64,000 nucleotides of DNA, taken from Isoetes taiwanensis. Taxonomy: Eukaryota; Streptophyta; Lycopodiopsida; Isoetales; Isoetaceae. The notes below the pieces were generated by a model. It ran no database searches and was not told where the DNA came from. It saw only the letters and a program-made list of their open reading frames with translations. Position 1 is the stretch's first letter, and each line of letters begins with the position of its first letter. The position numbers and the translations under genes were made by a program. The stretch covers positions 10,531,523 to 10,595,522 of the forward strand of contig JAJEKV010000021.1 of NCBI GenBank assembly GCA_021234155.1, in the 5' to 3' direction. Below are positions 11,541-22,800 of the stretch, piece after piece.

Positions 11541-13150
11541 CCTACATATACTACTAACTGTGTGCATGCCTAACTTTTTTTCTAACGGTTAAGAGGTACT
11601 GTGCATGCATTTTTGTTGTTTTATCCCAGTGAGAAATTGTCGCCATTGCCCTCTCTCTTGTCCCGCAGACGATTAAAGAACCTTCCTTCCTTCCTTCCTT
11701 CCTATACATAATTTGTTTTCATTTTATAAGGGAGCTCGACATTGTGCCTATGGTCAGCTCCCACTCATCTTTCCTAAAGGTTGTATACTTTTATTGTGAT
11801 GAATGACAAGACAAGTTTTTTTGTATTCTTTGCGAGTTCCTTCCCAGAATGAAATTTTTTTTTTTTGTATGTGAGGTTCAATTTTATGAAACTCATTTGT
11901 TTTTATTATTTTATCTAATCTTCAAATAAAAAAGGAATGTTTTTTTTTTCCTTCTTCTCTTTTCTAAAGAAATATATCAAAGAGTTGCATTATTAATGTA
12001 ATGGATATTTATAATAATGTAAATCACAAAAAACTTGCAACATAAAAATGTCCCAAAATTAAGACATAATTCCAATTTAATTGAATGATTGTTTAACCAG
12101 GTTGTAGGGCAGAGGGATTGGCCAAGTCTAGCTAAACATGTATATGAAGCATGTAAAAATGAAGATGATGATAAGGAAATAGATAGCATGATGACCATAG
12201 GTAGCATGAGGAAGATCTGACTTGTACAGTGCAGAGTGATGAGGTGGACCACATGAGGTACGAGGTTTTTTATCTTGGCCATTTGATCCACAGGAAGGGC
12301 ATATGACCACTGGTTTTCAATATGGCACTTGTTGAGCATGTGAAATCGGGTGAGCAGCATGTTCACCCTCAATGTTGGAGTCAGACATCAATTGCGATAT
12401 GGAAGGCATGGGCAGCCAAATGTCAACTACATTTGAAGTTGGTAAGGCATCAATTTACGGTCTCGAGATGACTGGGATCCCAAGCACAACCTGTTGCTAC
12501 CATGTATATGCTCCCTCAATTAGCACAAAGACCATAATCTCATAAGAAAGGGCAAGGGACCTAATTTCATGGCTTGGTGCACAGTAGAAATGCATCCTTT
12601 TCACCATTCCTCTCATCCTTGGCTTAGCACTATTCTTGTATTTTGCATTATTAGTGTAGTTTGACGTTGTGCCTATGGTCGGCTACCCCACTCACTTTTC
12701 ATCCATAGACTCTCAATGTATACTGCTGCTGTATTGAATGAAAAGCCTATCTATTCGGGCAGTTTTGTGTGTGTATATTGTAAGTCCTCATCATGAGAAT
12801 TGGACCTTTATACAATTCCACAATCTTGCACTCTGTTACTTCATTTGAAATGACCAGAACTTGCCTATTTGAACAGTAAGCCTAGCCTTGAACCAATGTG
12901 TTCTTCATATGTTAAGCAACCAAAATGGGGAAATGTGTTCAAGCCTTCTTTATTACGTTTCTTGATATTTCTTCTCTTTATATATTTTCCCTAAAGTGCA
13001 CTTAGAATTGTTCGTTTTGATATTTCGTTTGACCAAGTTCCATATGGTATGAAGTGCATTTAGGAGGTGGGCAAATAGAGTGATGCCCCCTTCCCCTTAG
13101 GCTAAACTTGTTTGTCAATTTCTATTGTTGGTATTGGTAATCATTCATAA

Positions 13151-13364
13151 TGTTATGAAGCAAATCTTTAACATAGAATTTCAAGTCATATTCTATATAT
13201 AAAATATGCGCTGAATTCTACAAGGTAATGAGATAGAACTCCAAATTGATTGCAAAATGTTATGAATCAAATTTTTAACATAGAATTTCAAGTCATATTC
13301 TATATATAAAATATGAGCAAGCTTAACTCTACAAGGTAGTGAGATAGCAAGTACAAGTAATGGA
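13151..13364. repeat. Tandem duplication with a 107-bp unit
   Basis: TGTTATGAAKCAAAT followed by TTTAACATAGAATTTCAAG and ATTCTATATATAAAATATG starts at 13151 and again at 13258. The copies differ at a few positions. No coding frame. From 13365 to 15187 I see only AT-rich spacer. Confidence 0.8.
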
Positions 13365-15182
13365 TCTCGATCCGATTTATAGCACATATTAATGGCTCAA
13401 CCATTAAATAGTCTGCAACAAAAATGCGTGTATAATAAATAGCATTCACATGCATCATCTAGATAGCATCTTCATCAATTAACTAACTTAGACCTCACAC
13501 ACATATACCATACATAACATAGCATATGCCACTTAAATGCTCTCCACCATATCAAGCTCATGCATTGCATACTATATTAAATATGTACTAACTGCAGTAC
13601 AGTAGGCTTGGGCAAAGTGTCAGAAAAGTTTTATGAAAGGAAGGATCCTATGAAATTGCCTAGTAGCTTGAAAAATATTTGTTGGAAATTTATTTGAAAT
13701 TTACTGTCCATATGGAAATTTGCATTTCAATGTTGTTAGAAGTCACACCTTCAAGCAATTATAGTAGCATTGAGTGGGGCTTTATAAAGGTACCGAGCGC
13801 ATTCGACAACACTAGCACAATGGAATAGTTAGGGCAATATGTATTTTCCTAATTGTAAGATAGACTTCCTGGTGGTAATTGGCAGTATTGGATAAACAAA
13901 TCCAAAAACTTAGACAAATCTTTATTACTGCCACATTTTGGCAGCATAGAAGAGCTATGTGCATACATCACACTTTTACTAATAATTATTTTACTTGATA
14001 TGTAGGTGCATGAGCTAGTGGTGCGTAGATCTTGAAAACATCTATGTTTGAAGACTTGTAGAAGATATTTGTTATGAGAACCAAAGGACGATATTGGTTG
14101 GACATCATATGGGCATTGCAAGAAGAGATATTGATCAACTAGAGCATCTACGAAGACTTGGAGATAAATCTTGAAGACCCCTATGTCACAGTTTGGAAGA
14201 CCCCTCAAGATACATTGGTATCTAACTAGATTCAAGTTTTTTGGCATGATGCTTCACTTCCCAAGGCATGATTCACATTTCTCTAGGTTTTGCTATCATG
14301 ATTTCACTCCAAAAACCATCTTTCACATCTTATTTTCCTCCATTCATACACCATTGCCACTTTTCAAAATCAAAGCTAGAAAAAAAAACTATTTTTCCCA
14401 GTCAAGAAGATACACACATCCACCATTCATCCATCATATATGAGAAAATGATAAAATTCCATGAAATTTGGCCAATTCTAAGGTCTAAGATCATCTTCTC
14501 TACTTAAAAACAAAGATAGAAAGAGAAAGTGCACTTTTGACATCATACATCTTGAAAAGACAAGAATTGATCTAAGAAATATAAAAAATCAACCATCTTG
14601 GTGCTCATCATGTGTCATCCACATCACCTCCACATGTAGCCATAAAGGGGATCATTGATAAAGCATGAGTTGTTATTGGAAAATTATGAAGTTAGTGATT
14701 TCCACTAGGAATCTGATGGCCAGGTTGTGCTGGTTCCATATAAATTGGTACAGAAAGGCATGGACCCATGACTCTAGTAATGGCACTAAAAATACGATGT
14801 AGAGTATCTGTATCTTTGTGGTTCATAGAAAATGGCCATCTTTTCGGGAAATTGTTATGTGTGAAATATATAAATTGATCCCATTGAGGCATTTTTGTTG
14901 ACCTTTCTTTCAATGTCTGATGGCTCGAAGTGTGATGTAGTTCCCACATTACTCCAGTAGGCAGACAATCTATATATCCACCACCCTTCTCCCCACAGTA
15001 AAAAGAAGAAATGGTGGGCACCACATGGCATGCATCTATCTTTGAATCCTATTTGGTGTCCGGCTGTGTTAAGAGGTCGTGCGTGGGGGGCCCATGCATG
15101 ATCTGTAGACTGACTAACTAGGGACCAATTAGGGATATGGATCGATGTAGAGGCTAGAAGGCGTAGAGCAGACCTGTAAGTT

Positions 15183-15187
15183 AACAC
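15183..15187. repeat. Target-site duplication, left copy (AACAC)
   Basis: AACAC abuts the TG of the 5' LTR. The same AACAC follows the CA of the 3' LTR at 26004-26008. Five bases is the usual length for Ty3/gypsy integrase. Confidence 0.9.
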
Positions 15188-15615
15188 TGTTGGGGTGGTC
15201 ACCACTCACCACATCCGTCACCACTCACCACACTCGTCACCACTCACCACTCACCACACTTGTCACCACTCACCACACTTGTCACCACTCACCACATCCG
15301 TCACCACTCACCACACTCGTCACCACTCACCACTCACCACACTTGTCACCACTCACCACACTTGTCACCACTCACCACACTCATCATATACCGTATATGG
15401 AGTGATGTACGCACATGCACGCGTGCAGGATATTTGCACGTATCCATGATGAGCAGTATTATCTGAGCAGAGAGGGAGAAGAACAGAGAGACGGTGTATT
15501 GGGAGAGATTATTTTCATTGATCTAGCTATGGAGATGATGCCTTGTTCTGATAGATTGAGCTTGTATTGTTGGGTTTTTCATCCTTCTTGCAAGGTTAGA
15601 GTTCAGGCTCTAACA
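15188..15615 (+). repeat. 5' LTR (428 bp)
   Basis: It runs from TGTTGGGGTGG to CTCTAACA. Its first half is a CAC/TCA minisatellite. Compared with the 3' LTR it lacks 20 bp near 15540 but shows no substitution that I can find. Confidence 0.92.
15198..15385 (+). repeat. LTR minisatellite, CACCACTCAC units in an 83-bp higher-order repeat
   Basis: Short units of CACCACTCACCACAYYYGT are arranged so that the CATCCG variant recurs after exactly 83 bp (15212 and 15295), giving two higher-order copies plus a partial one. The same array is present in the 3' LTR at 25566-25753. Its position in the promoter-proximal part of the LTR suggests U3, but that is inference. Confidence 0.85.
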
Positions 15616-15618
15616 ATT

Positions 15619-15635
15619 TGGCGACCACGGTGCTC
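15619..15635 (+). other. Putative primer-binding site
   Basis: TGGCGACCACGGTGCTC begins three bases after the LTR. The leading TGG would pair with a tRNA CCA end. I cannot assign the tRNA from memory. Confidence 0.55.
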
Positions 15636-15806
15636 GACAGACCATTGATCGGCAAGAATTTCCATTGAAAAAGGAGTTGTTACCATTGGTATTGGTGTTG
15701 GCTTCGGTGGAAGCGACACCATTGAGAAAGGAGCAATTTCTTGTGTGAAGGGAATTTTGCCGTAATTGATTTGTGGGGTAGAATTTGACAAGGGGAGCAT
15801 AGTTTT

Positions 15807-16315
15807 ATGCCCAAGAGAAGTAAGAAGGAGATCCCAATAAGCTCCATCGTCACAAGAAGGGGACCGGTGAGTCAATCTTTGGGCTCAAAATTGCATCAAG
15901 ATTCAATTTCGTTTTCAGATTTGGGAGCAGATCTGGGGTCTAATTCTCAGATCCAGGAGGTTTTGATTCCATTTACCGATCTAGACGGTAATCCAATTTC
16001 ATTTTTCAAATTGAAGGGAGATTCAATTTCGTTTTTCCAATTTCAAGAAACCCAAGAAGAGGCAGAGATGGCTGTATTACCACCTATGGTATGGGGTTTG
16101 CAGACAATGGGGATTCCAAAGTTTGATGATCTGGTGGATCGGGATCCTTTGAAGCATATTGTGAAGTTTGAGAGGTATTGCCAGCAATGTAAGTTACCGG
16201 CTGGTGATTATTTGCTTTGGTTTCATAGTTCTTTGCAAGATTCAGTGGAGGAATGGGCACAAACTCAGCCAGATACCATGACATATCAGGAATTAAAGGA
16301 AGCTTTCATTGCTAA
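15807..16315 (+). pseudogene. gag, N-terminal part (split by a Helitron)
   Basis: The frame opens with an ATG at 15807 after a leader of about 190 bp and shows a typical plant retrotransposon Gag segment: KHIVKFERYCQQC, then WFHSSLQDSVEEWAQ and TYQELKEAF. It is cut at 16315, where the Helitron begins. The frame stops four bases into the insert. The coding phase resumes exactly at 19890, so the two halves were one continuous gene before the insertion. Confidence 0.88.
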
Positions 16316-17596
16316 CTAGTAATGGTGCCCAGCGTTGCTGGGATATGTTGGGGGCTTGTAAATATTTTGGTCGGAATCCAACTATTTTAACTCTTTCTTA
16401 TAACAAAAATTCAAAGGTTTAACAGAGTTTAAAAGAAATCTAACCTCTTCATGTTAGATAGTATTGCCTTTGTATCTCTAAAATCTTTGAGGAGAACATG
16501 ATGGTGCTTTTTTGTAGCAATTTTGGGGTCTGTTATTTTTTCAGAGGGTCCTATTGGTTAATGATCTTAACCTCTACTATGTTCTCGAGTATCCTCTACT
16601 ATGTTGGATGATTGATGATCTATGTTCATGTATGTATGGAGTGTCTACATAACCTCTGGCGGACCTTGTTATTGATCTTCGGTGTGTTGTTACTCTTTGG
16701 TGTGGAGACAACCTTGTCATATATCAGGTGCACATCTTGTTAAAGCCTTGCTCGTTTTGTTCAAGCTTGTCATAGATAAGTGCTTGCTCCTCATGCTATG
16801 TCTCCTTGAGTGTTGGAAGCAAGCTTAAGATGGTGAATTTATAGCATGAAAAGGTAAAAGGTTAAAGGATGTGCCTTTTTTACCAGACACCTTTTGTGCC
16901 CCCATTTTTCTTTTGGCATGACTAATCTATGCTTTCGATTCAAGGGGCCATCCTAGCCAAACACATTAGGCCGGATCAAGAAGAGAGAGCTAAAATAAAC
17001 TAACTTTTCGATTGAACTATGATTTTCTTTTCTAAATTTTTGTAACTTTTCAATTGAATTATGATTTTTTCTCTGTCTTTGTAAAATGGAACTAAAGTAG
17101 AACTTTATAATCATTTTTTATTTAAATAGCAATGAATAAATACTCTTGTATGAACATCATGTTCCAACAAATGTTGTGCATTTTTTAATGTTGAATTGTT
17201 TGGATTGGCTCAAGATTTATATAAAAAATTTACATTCTGGCCTATGCTTCCTTTATTCCGAAAGTATGAAACGTAGCTTGAACAGTTCGAATTAAGTGAT
17301 TAACTACTATAGCAATGTCTATCAGTGCTATTCCAAACTATAATTATTCCGAGGGAACACATTGGTAAGTAAATTCCCTCTCTAAAGTGGAGGTTTATTT
17401 ATCTTCAAATTGTTGTTAGTGGCATGCAATAGATGTACAAAACAAAGAAATAGAACGCATAAAATGCCAAGAGTTTAAATTGAAGAGATTAGAGTTCATT
17501 TCTGTACTGTTAACCTTGTTCTTGTATCTCCACGTCTATAACAGTTAGTTGCCTTTAAGTTGATAGACATTTGGCATACAAATCATGAACCATATT

Positions 17597-17930
17597 TGGG
17601 CAAGCCATGTGAAGCAAGTATAATCATCTTTTTTGCAAAAAATGGCCTTCAAAACCTAGCCTTCATCTAGAATGAGCAACATAAACTGCAAAAATCATTG
17701 CCATACCTGAAACAATATTTTGGCAGACTATGTGAACCATACAGAACAGGGCCTTTAGAGTAGAGCCTTCATCTAGTATGCGCAATATAAACTGCAAAAA
17801 GCATTGCCATACCTTGGCACGCCATGTGAAGCAAATATGGTCATTTTCTTGCTGAAAAGGGCCTTCAGAACAGAGCCCTCATCTAATGTGAGCAAAATAA
17901 ATTGCAAAAAGCACTGCCATACCTGATTGC
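17597..17930. repeat. Three tandem units of about 110 bp inside the Helitron
   Basis: Each unit contains GCCATGTGAAGCAARTAT or a variant, GGCCTTYAGA, CCTCATCTARTRTG and ATTGCAAAAAGCAYTGCCAT. Units begin near 17597, 17708 and 17816. Tandem units near an end are common in Helitrons. No coding frame. Confidence 0.75.
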
Positions 17931-18488
17931 AAAGATTTACTTGAACCACTGCTTCTAAAACATATGCTTCAGTGCAAGCACAAAGACATGTACCTTGGCC
18001 TAGCCAATTTGCACATAACCTTGATCAATCCTTACATGAGACGTATAATATAATTCTTCTAAGTTTCAAGGGCGTATTCTTGATTCCTGATAAATCAAAT
18101 CAATGGAAGTATGGACGGAAGCTCCTGATAGAGCTGCACTTTAGTCTAAGACTTTTCTTGAAGGGAAATGCCTGCAGATAAGTTTACGGATGCACTTTCT
18201 CTCTTTGCATGTATAAGAACCAATGCACTTCTAAGATGTAGATGTACCTGTTTCTTGCAAAGAATGGACGTCCAGATAAACGATTTCCTACATTCTATTC
18301 ATGGGTTTCATGGGTTGATGATGTGCTTGAAGTATCTCCTTGGTCATGTAATGGCGCCTGTTGATTCCAGACTTCTCGCCTGATCATAAAACAAAACCTA
18401 AATTTAATCAGAGAAATACCTATTTTTGCAATTTTAGAAATCAGAAGTGGCGTTTTGTATGCTTACAGATGCGTGAGAACTTCCTCTT

Positions 18489-18765
18489 GGGGTAAGAGCA
18501 TGTTAGGGCCTACATGTTTTGGAAACTACCTGGAAAATACTCTGGGTAATCAAAGATGATGATATATTTGAGCTCTTAACATCTTCTTGACATCACAAAG
18601 TACCTTACAACATGTATGTACTACTACTCTTGAACATAACACAATTTCTTTTAGTCAATCTTGTAGTCTAGGTACTTTAAAATACAATTATGTACTTGCA
18701 CAGAAGTACACAGAAAAGTACCTTTTTGGTAATTTTTTATGTAGGCCCTAACATGCTTTCACCCC
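18489..18765. mobile_element. 277-bp MITE nested in the Helitron
   Basis: A 27-bp terminal inverted repeat, GGGGTRARAGCATGTTAGGG followed by CCTACAT, lies at 18489-18515 and in reverse complement at 18739-18765 with two mismatches. The interior has no ORF. I find no clear target duplication, so the superfamily is open. Confidence 0.75.
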
Positions 18766-19201
18766 TTGAGATCTACTTTATCACTCATGTTGCAGGCATC
18801 AAACAAAAATTCTGCATAATCCTTCTGATCAACAAAGAAGGGAGAATTTTCAATCTGGAAAAAAGCCCTGCTTAGCTGCTAAGATGTTTAGCTGCATGGC
18901 AAAAATATTTGAAAAGCTCCATAGCATTGGAGCCAGAGATCCTATGAGCAGCCCAACCCAGAGATTGTCCGCATCCCGCAGCCCCAGAGATTGTTACTTG
19001 AGTTTAGAATCTCACATCTTGAATACCGTGTCAAACTAATGAAACACTGGTTAAACCTCTGATTCTAGATGATGCATCTTTGTACTGTAGGGATGGATGC
19101 TTACTGGTCGCTTGGGCTGCTACAACTGCACTTCACACAGGGCCAAAAACTGACCAAACAGGATGCTACAAATCTGAGAGAAGTATGGCAACTTAACTCT
19201 G

Positions 19202-19510
19202 TTGCTATGGCCAGTGGCCAGCTCAACCATCCGCTATCTAGTTACCAAGGAGAATTGGAGCACTCCTTGCGCCATATATCGAGCCATTCAAGAAATCCCC
19301 ATTTATTGCTTTAAAAATAACGGCCTGCAAATCCAAAGTTGTAGCGTATGTTTACAGAAATTTAGAGACGGTGAGAATCTGAGAATATTGCCAAAGTGCG
19401 GCCATGCTTTTCATGTTTTCTGTGTTGATGATTGGCTTCAAAGGAACTGCACATGCCCTTTGTGCCGTTCACAAATCTCCACAGCTTGTTTTCGATGCAA
19501 AGGCAATTAG
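19202..19510 (+). pseudogene. Captured RING-H2 (ATL-type) E3 ligase fragment in the Helitron
   Basis: The frame holds a complete RING-H2 finger: CSVC, then 15 residues, C-G-H, AFH, VFC, VDDWLQ, and CPLC. All eight zinc ligands are present, and the DWL Trp and LPKCGHAFH spacing match ATL-family ubiquitin ligases, which recruit E2 enzymes. The preceding IPIYCFKNNGL resembles the region just before the ATL RING. The N-terminal transmembrane segment and the rest of an ATL protein are missing, and the upstream frame does not look like natural protein. It lies antisense to the Helitron. I infer capture of a host gene fragment. Confidence 0.8.
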
Positions 19511-19889
19511 ATCTGCATCATACCTCCTGCAAAATCTGCATGTGCGTGACCCAGTTGAGTGTAGAACTATACCTGCTGCTCCTACACTGACCCGGTGCTA
19601 CACTGACCTGGTGTTACAGTCAAAATAGTCACAAATCAGCCTACACTTCTAACAATAGATGCTCCTGGCGATAAGGTTGTCGGCTTACCTGAGATTACAG
19701 CGAGATTCGAAGCCGATACAAATCTGCATTGTATTGAGCCCAGACACTAAATCGAGGGAGTGAGAGAATAAGAATCCGCCACGCTCGAGGTAATAGAAGA
19801 CCCCAAACCGTCAGATCTAGGAGGATGAATCTCAGCCCTCCAATTTAGGGCTGGGTCCAACACTTACACAATAACATTATAATATAAGA

Positions 19890-22800
19890 TTATCAAGAAG
19901 TCCATGGTAAGGATAAGACTATGGAAAGGTGGACCAATTTCACACAAAAGGAAGATGAATCAATTAGAGAGTATAATCAGAGGTATATTGCGGTTCTCAA
20001 AGCCGTGGTTCATTGGAAGATTGCAAGGAGTGATGAAATGGATATCCAATGGTATGTGAAGGGGCTGAAACGAGCTATTGCTCATAAGGTGAAGGCCAAA
20101 CAGCCTACAACATTGCTAGAGGCACAAAAGTATGCTCTCAAGGCTGAAGATAAGCTGGGATACATTCATGAAGTTGCTGCTCCAGAGCATAAAACAGAGG
20201 ATATTGCAGCCAAGATTTCTAAGCTTACAATTGGTGAGAAGCCAAGGGAGGTGCAGTTTATTACTTGTGAGTATTGTGGGTCTATTGGGCATTCTGATAC
20301 TACATGTAGATTGCTGAAATTCTGCTCAAGATGCCAAATCAAGGGCCATAATGATCAAGAATGTAGGGAGAAGAGATTCTTTGAGAGGGCCAATCCAGTA
20401 TTTGCTGTTATGCAACAAGCACCACCTATTCCTATTCAACCAATGCAGGCAGCACCTATCATACCACCAGTTCCAATGATGCCACAAGCTCCAATTGCCC
20501 AACAAGTTCCAATGGGTTCCACACCAATGGTGCAGCCAAAACAGGGATGGTATCCAAGTAAGGCTCATTTGTATTGCAAGTTATGTGATAAATTCAAGCA
20601 TGATGAGACTACTTGTTGGAAAATTCATGGGAAACCGGAATGGGCAACCAACAAGTATCCACCAAGGCAGCAAGTGTTTGAATCAGTACCTCTTCCTAAT
20701 AATGATGTTCGCATTCAAGATGCAAAGTACATTGAAAATCCTCAAGTTAAGGCTCTTATTGAGGAGCTTAAGAAGCAAGAGAAGGCAAAATCAGTAGTAA
20801 ATTGTGGATTTGTTGAGGTGGAGACTGACCCATTTCAGCAAGAAGAAGAGATTGGAGAAGTAAATGCAGTTACAAGATCACAAAAGGTGGTTCAAGAACC
20901 AAGAGTAGTGCCAATTGCGGAGAAGACTAAGACCTCTTTTCCAAAGGCCTTGAAGGAACAAGCTTTGAAGGTATCAGCACCTAAGAAGGTGCAATTCAAT
21001 GTGTTGCCCACAGAACAGTTTCAGTCTATAGAAGAAAATCAACCCATAGTGATGCCTCCTATGGTGGATGAAGAAGTTCAAAATGAAGATGATGTGATCA
21101 GCCAAGTTTTGGCCACTAAAGTCACACTTACTCTTGAGCAATTGATGCATTATTCTCCAAATTTGTTGCAAGAGTTAGGGGGAAGAACAAAATCAGAAAT
21201 TTCAGTCCAACAAATCATATCCAATGATACCAATAAAAGTAGAATGGAGCCACCAGCCCGGCAATCCAAGGATCCAGGGCCATTTCTTTGTGATGTGAGT
21301 ATCAATGGGTATTTAATCAAGGATGCCAACGTAGATACCGGCAGCGGAGTGAATGTAATGCCTTACCACATCATGCTTCAAGTTGGATTAAAAATGATGG
21401 AACCGACAACTATGATGCTCAAAGCATTCAATCAAATGAAGGTGCAGCCTATGGGAGTCATAAGAAATGTCTTATGCAAGGTCTATGAGGTGGAAGCAAT
21501 CTTAGATTTCATGGTTTTGAAATTTCCAGAGAGTGTGCATGCTGAAACTTATACTTTGTTGCTGAGTCGTACATGGTTAGATGCCGTACAAGCTGAGATT
21601 TCATGGAGGAAGCGTGAAATGAACATCTTTCAAGGGGAACACAAGGTTACTATAGATCATCCTCTGAAATCAGCAAAAGGTACCTTTCTTTGCAACCCTT
21701 CTTTGAGCAGCCCGCAGTTAGAAATCAGCAAAGAGAATGCTATGGTGTCAGGGCAGCAAGGTCTTAGTTGTTTTCATGTCTTGGAAGTGGGTGACAGGGA
21801 ATATAAGACTTTGTTCAAGTGGTTAAAAGGTACCCAAATTTCAGAAATATGTCATTTACAGCAGCAAGTTGCAGATAAGTATATCCAAAGACTTGAAAGT
21901 ATTGGTGAAGATGAGCTACAAGAGACTCTTGTAAACATGCAGGAGGAGTCCATTCAAAGACCCATTGGTGAGACTTTATTTCAGCAAGGTATTGATCAAG
22001 ATCAAGTAGAGATGTTGATTTTGACGTCAAGCATGGATGGGGTAAACAGAAATCAGCCCACTATACAAGTACAAGCAGCTTGGTGGCATGCGCACATTCT
22101 GGAGGATGAGGTAAATCAGATCAGTCCATATTCACCACAGTCATCACAGTCACCACATGCACCACATTCATCACAATCATCACATCCACCACATCCATTA
22201 CAGTCACCACAATCATCACACGCACCACATTCATCACTGTCACCACATTCACCACAGTCACCACATTCACCACATTCGTCACCACATTCACCTTCATTAC
22301 AGTCACCACATTCAGTCAAGAACATCAATATTTCTCAAGGAAATCAAGAAGAATTGGTTACTATTGGAGAAGATCTTACTCAAGAGGAGGAACGTGATTT
22401 GATATCTTTATTAAGAGAATTCAGGGATGTTTTGGCAAGAAATTACAAAGAATTGAAAGGCATTCCACCAGAGGTCGTGGTCCATACCATTGATTTGAAA
22501 CAAGGATCAAAACCAGTCCAACAAGCTCAAAGGCGAATGAGTCCAGCAATAGAGGAGCAAGTAAAGGCTGAAGTTATGAAGCTTTTGGAGGCGGGATTTA
22601 TTGTACCAGTGCCAAATTCAGATTGGATCAGTTCTATTGTACCAGTGAGAAAGCCAAATAACTCAATCCGAGTATGCATTGATTACAGGGATCTCAACAA
22701 AGCTACCAAAAGAGATCATTTTCCTACACCATTCATAGACACCTTATTGAATATTGTTGCAGGAAATCAGGCCTATTCTTTCTTGGATGGTTACTCGGGA

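Larger units (their letters stand above)
16316..19889 (-). mobile_element. Non-autonomous Helitron (3574 bp) inserted in gag
   Basis: Read on the minus strand the insert starts TCTTATATTATAATG and ends with a hairpin (CCCAGC, AAC loop, GCTGGG), a short spacer and CTAG. It sits between host A (16315) and host T (19890) with no target duplication, the rule for Helitrons. Removing it restores the Gag codon phase exactly. It encodes no Rep/helicase. Its contents are a captured RING-H2 fragment, a three-copy tandem repeat and a nested MITE. A terminus with nearly the same hairpin occurs at 26918-26951. Confidence 0.92.

Noticed and set aside
13849-14247. 132-codon minus-strand ORF
   Set aside because: Composition follows local direct repeats (GAAGACTTG-type); there is no domain, splice context or coding bias.
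15198-15385. CRISPR-like regular repeats
   Set aside because: The units abut without unique spacers and are duplicated in both LTRs; this is a minisatellite in a eukaryotic retrotransposon.
15190-15466. Thr/His/Ser-rich frames (TTLVTTHHSPH) in the LTRs
   Set aside because: They arise from the CAC/TCA minisatellite in three frames and end at arbitrary points; they are not genes.
22116-22328. Minus-strand Cys/Gly/Asp-rich frame resembling a metallothionein-like protein
   Set aside because: It is the antisense of the CAC/TCA tract inside pol, so the Cys spacing is dictated by the trinucleotide repeat.
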